In this document: piece by piece, positions 55,471-64,000 of the stretch | Numbering within the stretch: position 1 is the first letter of the stretch | How the letters are laid out: each line of letters begins with the position of its first letter | NCBI GenBank assembly: GCA_037043455.1 | Contig: JAWPHD010001268.1 | Coordinates: 1 to 64,000, forward strand | DNA from: Cyrtodaria siliqua | Taxonomy: Eukaryota; Mollusca; Bivalvia; Adapedonta; Hiatellidae | Length of the DNA: 64,000 nucleotides | Direction of reading: 5' to 3' | Position numbers and translations under genes: made by a program | Notes under the pieces: generated by a model | Databases searched by the model: none | The model's input: the letters and a program-made list of their open reading frames with translations, nothing else | Told to the model about the DNA's origin: nothing

Positions 55471-55602
55471 GTGCCTTCTTTGTCCCATATTTTATATTCC
55501 TGTGTCTATGTGGTATTCCCTTGTTCTTCTTGGAGACCGTATACGGACAGTTTGCCAGCCTGAGTCCTGTTGCCATCTGGCAGATGAGCCCCTTGTTTAA
55601 AG
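55471..55602 (+). CDS. SLC6 family transporter, TM2 exon
   Basis: A 132-bp exon between ATATTTTCAG and GTAAGT, phase 1 at both ends. Joined to the 49064 exon it completes GGG and then encodes AFFVPYFIFLCLCGIPLFFL, ETVYGQFASLSP, VAIWQMSPLFK. This covers TM1b-loop-TM2 and the start of the next loop, with the family-typical PLFFLE.xxGQF and P(V/L)A(V/I)W...P motifs. VYGQF replaces the commoner ALGQF. No frameshift or stop. The following exon (expected to begin G.GYA-like) was not found up to 64000, so the next intron is probably longer than 8 kb, or the exon is too short or diverged to see. Confidence 0.96.
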
Positions 55603-56900
55603 GTAAGTTAAATTGGTCATAAGGTATTGGTAATACATGTACATATAAACTATAAAGAATCCCCATTAGGCCAGATTTTTTTAATGGTTCTCAGGTTTTT
55701 TTCGGAAAAAAATCCATAGGAGAGAAAAAAAATCAGTGTGTATGTTGTAATGGTGTTAGTCACATTGTAAAACATGAAATGGACCTGAACAAATTTATAT
55801 AACATGATCTTCTGATTTTACGTTAATTTTTAAATGATAATTTGGTTGTTTGAAATGGTGACCAAAAAACTAATAACGGATACCTTTTTTAAACATTTGT
55901 TTGTGTATTTTTTTTTTTTTTTTTATTATTTTCATTTTTGCAAAATTTAGGTCGGAGGGTTTGAAAACCGAAAAATTAAAAAACTCTGGCCTTAGAAACC
56001 ATGACAACTATTTCTACCAAATATGAACAGGGTGTCTATGTAGCGTACTCGCTTTTCACCGATGCAACTCTGGTTCGATTTCCCATCATTCTGTGCATTG
56101 TAAATGAGACGGTACTAGTGCTGTTCCGATTAAGGCCGACCATAAAAAATGTTGATTTGCTGTTTCCTTACCTACCCACAAAAAAGGGACCTACCCAAAA
56201 CTTTTTATAGCAATTCATTAACATTATTATATTTTTTGTTTGTTTTATCTTTAGTATAGTTTTCTTTAATTCTCATTCAACCCGCTTGGAACAGCCTATT
56301 AAATCATTTTAGAATTATTTTATTATTTTAATTTTGTGTTTCTGTATTTCAAGAACCTCATTACTCAATTTCAAGTAAAAACTCGATGAGTTCTGAGAAT
56401 AGAATTAGGTTAAAATTAACTCACAGGTTTCATTGGTCCAATTTTTATCACTGAACCAATCAGAATGCTTCATTCATATTTTCATTTGGTTGTTTCTATC
56501 ATGACACCACTTTCTGGTATTATGACATCACATCCTGGTATTTTGTGACATCACATCATGCTATTATGATGCAATTCAGTATGTTCTGAGAACATAATTA
56601 GTGTTTAAATTGCTGTGAGAAACAGATTATGTGAGAAACAGACTAAGACTGCATATTTGTATCTCAATGAGTAACGAGTTTCTTAAAACCAAGAATCGTA
56701 AAATTCCAAATATAAAATAATTTTAAAATGATTTAAAAGACTGTTTTGATTGATTAATCCAGAACAAATTTTCATGATTGAGTTTTGGCTGGATTTATAT
56801 AACCATGATAGAGAGGTTGTAGTCTAGTACGCTAAGTCTAGTCATTACATTGACACATTGACAAGTGATTTCACCTGTTCTTGTTTTAAATAAATAGATA
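55603..56900. other. SLC6 intron continuation, nothing further identified
   Basis: AT-rich. A GCCGACCATAAAAAATG fragment of the TGTGTTTCC element lies near 56130. Repeated ATGACATCACATC(C/A)TG(G/C)TATT words lie around 56505-56565. No exon detected. Confidence 0.45.
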
Positions 56901-57263
56901 GAGGATCTTACATGAGTACTCATTCATTATTGAATTTATTAAACAAGTTGGCAAAATGACAAAATACGAGACTCTTGCCGAGCATTATATCATTTTCGCT
57001 AACGAGTTTTAATAAATTCAATAATGAATGAGAACGAATGTTAAGATTCTATTTATCACATAACTCACATATCGACTTTTACTGCATTTTGCCCATCGCA
57101 TTAACACGCGAAACTGACATAAACTGTGGGAATTGGATCATAGTTATTACCGATTTTTTTTGACCGCATACTAGGCTTATTTGCATACTTATATAACCAG
57201 TGGTATATCGAAAATATATAATGGTGTTATTCCACCTACACACTGTAAATTATGTGATAAATA
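56901..57263 (-). mobile_element. Inverse copy of the 36908-37226 repeat
   Basis: Minus strand matches the 36908 copy from TTATCACATAATTTACAGTG to TACTCATGTAAGATCCTC. Its hairpin interior is longer by about 40 bp (ACGAGACTCTTGCCGAGCAT). Confidence 0.82.
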
Positions 57264-58140
57264 CAATTTATTAAATATACCAAACAACAGCCCTAATTAA
57301 CTAATTCTTATCACAAAAAGTTTGATTAGATACTAGTTAGGCCCCAGATATAATTGATCTAGATGTCAACTGATTTGGTAATTTCTGTCATGTTGCAGCC
57401 ATATTTGATTGAAAATCAATCATTGATTGATTGTCTGTAACTGATGACCAATCATGACATTTTAACCAATTCCCAACACATGACGGTAAGGCGGTCGCCC
57501 TCTCGGGCATTTGCCGATATAATGATGATATTGTCTTGATTTATAAAAAAAGTGCATTGTATTTCTGTTTTTCTTTCTGATGTATCTGAGTCAGCCAATC
57601 AGAAATGATACCAGTATTTTGGTAAAATAGATGGTGTTTCAAAAAATATGTTAAGGAAAAGCTTCTAGATGTTTGTCGTTAAAAAAGAAAAGAAAGCATT
57701 ACATATAATCCAGACCTAAAGAATATAACCAGGGATAGTGCAAGTAACTGATATATTAACTGATATTTATTGTATCTTGTTTGCCTTCATCTGGATTAGG
57801 ATATTGTGTAGATTGTGTAGATAGTGTAGATGATTGTGAATGCCTAGCTGTCGGATTATTCAATAAGTCAGATGCCACATAGATGAATCATAGCAACATA
57901 TATGGCCATGTGCAGAAGATAAATAAACTAGAACTAGGCAAGTTATTGGGGGTAAAAAATTTGACCTTGACTTCAACCCAGTGCTATCCTTTGGGTCACT
58001 GCGGTCCCAGTTATGTTAAGAATTTTAAGACCTTAATGTACTATTGTATATTATAAAAAATATTCGTTTGTACAACCTGGTAATTCTTCTTGTGGCCTCA
58101 TTACCTCAGATGATAAGGCCTCGCACTCTACCTATGCCAC

Positions 58141-58302
58141 TTAACCCTAAACCCGCTACATATATATAATGGATTGTTCTTTCTTTGAATTAAGACCATT
58201 CCATTTATGTGACAAAGTTTTTTTTGGGGGGAAAATGACTGATCAGCAGCCGGACATTGGGCGCAGAGGCTATTATAGTCGTGCTTAGCGTGTTAAGGGT
58301 TA
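58141..58302. mobile_element. Second copy of the 27841-28030 MITE-like element
   Basis: ACCATTCCATTTATGTGACA, GGGGAAAATGACTGATCAG and CAGCCGGACATTGGGCGCA align with the first copy. The ends are TTAACCCTAAACCCG and GTGTTAAGGGTTA. About 25 bp of the first copy's middle is missing. Confidence 0.65.
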
Positions 58303-58599
58303 CTGTATTAGCCAATCAACAATGCCGCCGTGTTTTGCACGTTTGACTTTTGACAAATTGTGGCCAAAATTAGATGGGATTTGATTTTTTTTTTCAGTAT
58401 TAAAAACAACACCTCTTCTTTCTTTTCTCAGTATTGTAACTTTTTTCACAGTTAGCCTGTTATCTGTAAAAAAAAATAAAAAAATTACCAGTTGGTGCGA
58501 ATTGGCCCTTTGAGCAAGTTCTTCAATCTCTGTTAATAGAGATCTCACAAAAGTTCAAATAGATAATTTAAAAGATGACACAAAATCGAAATCACAAAT

Positions 58600-59100
58600 T
58601 AAGTGGGAAAATGTATTTTCACATATTACTATGAATTGGAGGTACACTAAAAGAAATATATTCAGATGTAGTGAAGATAATAACTGTTTCAGTACAATTT
58701 TACACATAGGAATATTGCCACAAATAATTTTTTATATAAATGACAACTTGCCGTTTCAAGTATTTGCACATTCTGTAACATGGAAATCTACACTTTAGAC
58801 CATCTATTCTGGGAATGTATGTGGACGCAACATTTCTGGCATGAATGCCGTTTATGGATGGAGAGAACAGACATGATTACCGAATTAAATAAATATAATA
58901 TTTACTTGGAGAACGCAATAAAATATTCACTCCCATAACCATGTTGGGTAAACAATTCATATATAAACGTAAATATAAAGATGAGATACCGAAATTTGAA
59001 GCGTTCTTAAGAAAATTGAACAATAGGATTAACATAAAAACGTACACTGCCCTTGAAAACGATACTCTTAAAAAATTTGAAGAAACTTAGAGAAAAATAT
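58600..59100 (+). pseudogene. LINE ORF2 C-terminal remnant (zf-RVT region)
   Basis: One frame reads WENVFSHITMNWRYTKRNIF and STILHIGILPQ. After a frameshift near 58755 another gives SICTFCNMEIYTLDHLFWEC and MWTQHFWHEC. CxFCNxExxTxxHLFWExC...FW is the zinc-knuckle-like zf-RVT region found after reverse transcriptase in many LINEs (L1/Tx1-like and related). Only the last 160 or so residues remain, with shifts and stops, ending KKFEET and TAG near 59090. The 3' part, ending with ACAATTAAATAAAAAAGG at about 59505, contains a SINE insertion. Inactive. Confidence 0.82.
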
Positions 59101-59232
59101 TAACAACACATGGGCTGGCCAACGATGCTCTCTAGCAAACTCATTGTCTATTCTCTTCTAATACTCCTTGTTTATCTTCCTTCCTATTTATACACCTCTT
59201 AAAATATAGTCCTACAATATATTTAATATTAT

Positions 59233-59400
59233 CTATCGGTCTATCCTCCGAGCACGTAAAAGAACCATAGGAATCTATTCGATAATAGTAGTAGGGCAGG
59301 TTCCCGGATTCCTATGTATCCTTCCCCTCTCTCTGGGGCGGCTCTAAATAACCTATACTGTGTTGATGAGCCGTTAAACAACATTCAATTCAATTCAATT
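59233..59400 (+). mobile_element. Family D SINE inserted in the LINE 3' region
   Basis: TCGGTCTATCCTCCGAGCAC, AAGAACCATAGGAATCTATT, GTAGGGCAGGTTCCCGGATT, CTCTCTGGGGCGGCTCTAAA, TGTGTTGATGAGCCGTTAAA, CAACATTCAATTCAATTCAA. It lies between the LINE stop and the LINE's A-rich 3' end. No unambiguous TSD. Confidence 0.88.
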
Positions 59401-59505
59401 CTAAACAGTGTTGTGCAATTTAACTATTATGTGCTGTTTAAATTTGTGTAGTAATTGTATTTTTTTAATGTAATGTTGTATGCAAAAAACAATTAAATAA
59501 AAAAG

Positions 59506-60085
59506 GTCTAGTGCACACCCTGTTTGCATATTTGCACACCCAAGTCTTTAATTTCTGCCTAATACACTGATACCTTGATGATTGAGACTTGTTGCGTAAC
59601 ATCACATGAAAATCATCACCCATCAGCTTATCTCCTTCTGAGGTTGCTGCCACAAAACATGACCTTTACTTGGGCTAAGAAAAGTAACAAAAATTTCGAT
59701 TTCATTTAATTTCTTCTTACATCAGATGTCTTCATCCTATGCCTTCTTTCAAGAAATAACTTCTATTTCCCAAGGTTATCAGATTCCAGGCAGTACAGAA
59801 ATATTGCTGGAAAACCTATTCTGAGACCAAAGTAAATTATGAGGTATTGATTTTAACTGGCTGCAACATGGAATTTTCCATGATGCATTTGTTGTCATGG
59901 AATTGGATGTAAAGTTGACCAGACATGATGCCATGTTAACCAGACACTAATTAGGCTGCTGTTGATGATGGTTAGACATTTCTTGGTATTACCCATCCCC
60001 CATACACACTATGACAAATTCAGTAATATGTCTTACTGATTTGTTTTCAGAATATTAATGTGACCCATGGTCAAGGACAAGATTT
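59506..60085. other. Anonymous sequence
   Basis: No repeat or exon recognised. The last 50 bp (GACAAGATTTGACTGCAAAT) begin the duplicated flank described in the next entry. Confidence 0.4.
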
Positions 60086-61085
60086 GACTGCAAATTATTC
60101 CTCTTCTGGGCACACAGAATGGGTGCTAGAATAATAATACCCTCCGCAAAGTGGGTGTGGGGGAAGTATACTGGAATCAGCTTGACCCTCCATCCGTCCG
60201 TAGATGCAATTCTTGTCTGGGCTATTTTTCAATAACTCCTTAGAATTTCGCGAAACTTGCTAGGAAGTATCAATATCGAGTGGACATGCGCATACTGTCG
60301 GTGACGTTCCGGTTCGATAATTTTCCACTGAGTTATGGCCCTTTGTATTTCCAATATATATATATATATATGACTGAAATTATTCCTCTTCTGGGCACAC
60401 AGAATCGGTGCTAGAATAATTATACCCCCCACAAAGTGGGTGTGGGGGGAGTATACTGGAATCAGCTTGACCGTCCGTAGACGCAATTCTTGTCCGGGCT
60501 ATTTCTCAATTACTCCTGAGAATTTCGCGAAACTTGTTAGGAAGTATCAATATCGAGTGGATATGCGCATACTGTCAGTGACATTCCGGTTCGATAATTT
60601 TCCACTGAGTTATGGCCCTTCGTATTTCTAAAATATATATATATATCTAATACAAAATTCTTGTCCAGGCTATTTTCTCAAGCTCCTTGTTAGAATTTAT
60701 CGAAACTTGCTAGGAAGTATCAATATCAAGTGGACATGCACATACTCTCATACGTTCCGGTTCGATAATTTTCCACTGAGTTATGGCCCTTTGTATTTCC
60801 AAAATATATATATATATATATAATACAAAATTCTTGTCCGGGCTATATATAATTTCTCTAAAACTCCTTGTTAGAATTTATTGAAACTTTGCTAGGAAGT
60901 ATCAATATCAAGTGGACATGCGCATACTATCATGACGTTGCTGTTCGATAATTTTCCACTGAAATCACTTTGATAGTGTTTGTAGGAGTTGTGGCCATTT
61001 CATTTCCATATGTCTATATATCTTATAGGAACAAGTTGCCAGCAGGGTTATTTGTCTGCCGGAGGCGACAGTTCTAGTTTTGAGA
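60086..61085 (+). mobile_element. Array element with ACCC(T/C)CC(G/A)CAAAGTGGGTG start, partly duplicated
   Basis: Units share AATTCTTGTC(T/C)GGGCTAT, GAAACTTG(C/T)TAGGAAGTAT, AGTGGA(C/T)ATGCGCATACT and TTCGATAATTTTCCACTGAG. They start at 60208, 60485, about 60652 and about 60825 and end in GAGTTATGGCCCTT plus TA runs. The first about 280 bp, including host flank TTATTCCTCTTCTGGGCACA, is duplicated in tandem (60086 and 60372). The end is TGCCGGAGGCGACAGTTCTA near 61075. A further structural relative of the other array elements, sharing with them only GTTATGGCCCTT. Confidence 0.78.
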
Positions 61086-61167
61086 GCCATACATTGTTCT
61101 CAGTATAGCAGATTGCTTATGCACAAACTCTCATTTTTGCCAGTGCTTTAGCACCGTCAGAGGTATA

Positions 61168-61400
61168 ATGGAAAGGTAGCGCCGTGGTGTATTGGTTAGC
61201 ATTGCGGCTTAGTAACCCAGGGATCGCGCGTTCAATCCCAGCCAGGACCGAATTTGGGTTAATTATCGAAATATAAAGTATTTCCTACCTTACCAGTCCT
61301 TCGGATGAGACTTTAAACCTAGGTCTGCTCGCTAAAATGCTTAGTGCAATACAGCGAGCATAAATAACGCTTATACACACAGAGGTATAATGGGTTTTTT
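61168..61400 (+). mobile_element. tRNA-derived SINE (family F)
   Basis: Head GTAGCGCCGTGGTGTATTGG, TTAGCATTG (A-box region) and B box GCGTTCAATCCCAGCC. Then CCAGTCCTTCGGATGAGACT, TTAAACCTAGGTCTGC and GCGAGCATAAATAACGCTTA. CTTCGGATGAGAC.TTAAAC-type cores occur in several animal SINE families. Not a functional tRNA, because the acceptor end is not matched. Confidence 0.82.
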
Positions 61401-63237
61401 CAATGGAATGCTAGGAATGTGACAAAACCTAACAGCTCAATGCAACACTGCAACACTACGCTAGAGGAAGTAGACTCTCATGCATGCCTTTAATAAATTC
61501 GATATTATGTGATCACTGACAGAAAATGATGATTTGTGTTCGCTTATTGTGTAATTAACAAATATTGTCCTTGTCTGTTTGCTTACTGTGTAATTAACAA
61601 ATATTCTAAGTAAATCCTTAGATTGTTTATGTATTAATACGCAAGAAAAGAGTGCTTCTCCGAGATTATGATGCATTTTGACAGACGATCAGTCGGTGTT
61701 TGTAAACAAAAGGCCGCTTATTCATTTGATGCCCTAAATAAGAAACCGTGTTCAGAATAAAGGCAATTTATTATTTATTTAGGTCATACATACTGTGGTG
61801 AACCGAGTGGTCATCACATAGAATATAATAAATACAGAGATAATAATAATATGTCTTACATGTTTGGAGTCGGTCGTTGAAGTGTCGTGTCAGTATGTCC
61901 GTGTAGTCGATGTCCCGGAACGTCCGTGGAGTCCGTGGATCTAGAACTGAATCGGCGATGTTGTGAGGCTAACAGCCCACCGTATGTAGATTCACCACAC
62001 TCCACCCACTTATGAATGAAGGAGGAAGGCGTAGGCTCCTTTTGATATGGGATTGTAGACGGATGATGCAGGCATCGTTAACAGACATACATGTACACAG
62101 CAAGGATTGATGTTGTAGATCCATATAGTTGTTAATTAGTTTGTGAGAATACCAGTGATTATTGTTACGCAATTAGTAAACTGTGTTTTAACTGTTGAAT
62201 ATCCTGTTCGTTGATGTATCATGCAGTGTTCGCCTAAGTTTAGACGATGTAGTTGGAGTAATAAGGGTTCTTATACGCGAAATATGAAATGACGAGTCGA
62301 GTGCTTAATGATGGTCAGATGCAGATTTACTGAAATATTAGTCGAGAAGAAAGGTTATAGGCCACATGTTTACGTGGTTATTTGTAGTTAGGTTTGTCAA
62401 ATTTGTCAAATTAGCGGAACTACTCTGACAGAAGAAGCTTCACCATATACGACATAATGTGAAATATATTGAAGACTTATGATGGTGACTTACAAAGGAA
62501 ATCAGGAGTATTGACAACTCCTATAATGAATGCGATTTATATACAGGATGGGTGACATTAGAAGGGACAGTTGAATATAAGTGTATACATGCAGAGATAA
62601 ATATGTCATTGGTCTGTACTAGAAAGCCAGTACAACGACCGTTTAAGCTAGCAAAGAACAACAACTTAAATTTGCATTAAAACAACCCAATCAATATAAT
62701 TTAGAAACCTCTGTATTGATTACCAGAGAGAAGTCAGTTCAACGACCGTCTAACTAAATGACAACAATACAGAGTATGACCTAAACTCACTCAACTGGCC
62801 GACTGTAAAAGTACTTCAAGTAATCAACCACCCACTACACCAACACATGGCAACTAAAACTAGGAAAATGTTTATAATGGACCACAAATGTGATGGAAGG
62901 GAAAACTATGAAAACAATAATGCTTGAACTATTTACAAATCACTCGAGTAATACTGAATGCAGATTAACCAACTTCTACTTCTCCTCCCCCCTTATCTGA
63001 ATCTCGTTACCTCCACAGAGAAAACAGGACCCGAGTGGCCATTTGTGACATAGCCCACGTCATAGTCCTGAATACAAAACATGCACTACAATTTAACCAT
63101 CTGTGGACTACATCACAGAAAGCAAGATCATCTTTACCGCGAGAATAACCAGTTTGGAGAGTAGAACTAACGCATCCAAAAACTATCAAAAGACACAGCA
63201 CTTACTGGCACTCTATGATATATGACGGGGCGCTGTT
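61401..63237. other. Anonymous region, possible LTR-element 3' end on the minus strand
   Basis: On the minus strand, downstream of the ORF stop at 63238, there is a purine tract AAGGGGGGAGGAGAAGTAGA (about 62977-62996). Roughly 1.1 kb further on come AATAAATAATAAA poly(A)-type signals (about 61770). A polypurine tract followed by an LTR would look like this, but no TG...CA pair or second LTR is visible. No exon recognised. Confidence 0.3.
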
Positions 63238-64000
63238 CTAAATCCATTTATTTTTGGATTTCATTGCAAACACTGACAAACGCTGGTGTATGTCAGGGTG
63301 GTTGACTTTGGAGCTCTGTACAGCAATGTCCGTTTCAACTGGTGTATCAGCAACTGTGCAACTTACAGCTGATGTATATGTACTTGTGACAGGGCTGTAC
63401 TTTATTATTAGTTTACTTGCAACTATTGCACGAGTACCTGATGCTGGCGTGTAGTTGACTATTTGCGAGGTACCTACAGTTGGTGGTTCAGGTGTGTAGG
63501 TACCTGGGTTGGATATGTTGCATGTCATACACACTGAAACACTGCTGGTGTCAAGTGCAGAGGAATTAGTAGGTGCTTTGACATTGATCATAAGGTTAGT
63601 GGGTATCTGCATTGAGAAGTTGTGACCTTGGTATGGAAACCCACTTGATTGGGGTGTTACATGAATGCCGTCAACGGGGACTGTTGGGTGGCGTTTAAAA
63701 TCTGGTGGTGGCGTCACAGTGTGCGCTGGTTTAAAACCGGGTGGCGGCAACACAGTGTGAGCTGGTTTAAAACCTGGTGGCGGCAACACAGTGTGTGCTG
63801 GCGCCGGTTGTGGTACATCTAAAGATTTTGTGACCTCAACGAGTTTAGTGGTGACCTCACTGAGTTTGGTGGAGCTATGAGTTTGTTCATAACCAGATTG
63901 GATTGGTGTTACACTAGGGTAGGTTGGGTGCGATACACTAAATTGTGAAGACTTTAACGGGGGGAAACCTTCTCCTATGGGCCGTAACTTATTTATGGTG
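63238..64000 (-). CDS. Pro/Thr/Ser-rich protein with 12-residue repeat, partial (open at window edge)
   Basis: The frame is open from the window end (minus strand) to a TAG just below 63240, about 253 codons; the visible GTG at 63789 is internal, not the start. N-terminal to C-terminal it has a Ser/Thr/Pro-rich part (HPTYPSVTPIQSGYEQTHSS), two perfect VLPPPGFKPAHT repeats and a diverged VTPPPDFKRHPT, then a Thr/Ser-rich part with one CMTC and SCTV, ending MKSKNKWI. No signal peptide, membrane segment or known domain was recognised. It could be a host extracellular or cytoskeletal low-complexity protein, or a gag-like part of a retroelement, given the purine tract downstream. Coding status rests on frame length and codon-level repeat. 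Confidence 0.5.
   Translation of the reverse strand, partial: TINKLRPIGEGFPPLKSSQFSVSHPTYPSVTPIQSGYEQTHSSTKLSEVTTKLVEVTKSLDVPQPAPAHTVLPPPGFKPAHTVLPPPGFKPAHTVTPPPDFKRHPTVPVDGIHVTPQSSGFPYQGHNFSMQIPTNLMINVKAPTNSSALDTSSVSVCMTCNISNPGTYTPEPPTVGTSQIVNYTPASGTRAIVASKLIIKYSPVTSTYTSAVSCTVADTPVETDIAVQSSKVNHPDIHQRLSVFAMKSKNKWI

Noticed and set aside
61765..62996. 3' LTR of a retroelement on the minus strand
   Set aside because: The purine tract and AATAAA signals fit, but no TG...CA ends, no second LTR and no protease/RT domain are visible. Kept only as a low-confidence alternative.

Overview
This is a 64-kb piece of an animal nuclear genome, most likely a bivalve mollusc. It is AT-rich and gene-poor, with long introns with GT/AG borders, and it is crowded with short retroposons, hairpin-ended elements carrying internal tandem arrays of about 160 bp, and foldback or MITE-like elements. 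The bivalve call is an inference. It rests on two exons of an animal SLC6 transporter and on the resemblance of the array-bearing elements to the 'pearl'/Helentron-like class known from bivalves. There is no sign of prokaryotic organisation, no CRISPR array, no operon and no functional tRNA or rRNA gene.

Genes. The only confidently identified host gene is a plus-strand SLC6 (Na+/Cl- dependent neurotransmitter/amino-acid) transporter. One exon (48887-49064) encodes the N-terminus and TM1, and the next (55471-55602) encodes the TM1-TM2 loop and TM2. They are joined across a 6.4-kb intron full of repeats, and the rest of the gene must lie beyond the window. Two further coding candidates are unassigned: a 3'-exon-like ORF at 29448-30089 (+), and a Pro/Thr-rich ORF at 63238-64000 (-) that is still open at the window edge and has a 12-residue repeat. 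Two transposon-protein relics are recognisable: a hAT transposase C-terminus (22776-23045) and a LINE ORF2 C-terminus with the zf-RVT motif (58600-59100).

Repeats. (i) Elements built as 5' hairpin, tandem array, conserved 3' flank ending in CTTGTT: 1-575, 629-1741, 9951-10803, 35800-36385, 42540-43703, 51324-52539, 53749-54362; related arrays lie at 8930-9260 and 60086-61085. (ii) A retroposon family of about 390-420 bp (38055, 40967, 47047, 52829), each copy flanked by a 10-13 bp target-site duplication and ending in an ATTCA-type tail. (iii) Several SINE families, some tRNA-derived, two of which have the same ATTCA-type tail. (iv) A retroposon family ending CTTAGAA plus a variable simple-repeat tail (28552, 39813, 44930). 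(v) Foldback/MITE elements, the longest with inverted arms of more than 150 bp (5319-6068, 26354-27191, 32320-33495, 50192-50896). (vi) A 42/45-bp minisatellite of 26 + 3 units (38682-40660), split by a clean insertion.

I found no obviously new gene system. The interest lies in the repeat biology: unrelated element bodies with one tail, nested insertions that give relative ages, and a minisatellite that is open in several frames only because its unit length is a multiple of three.
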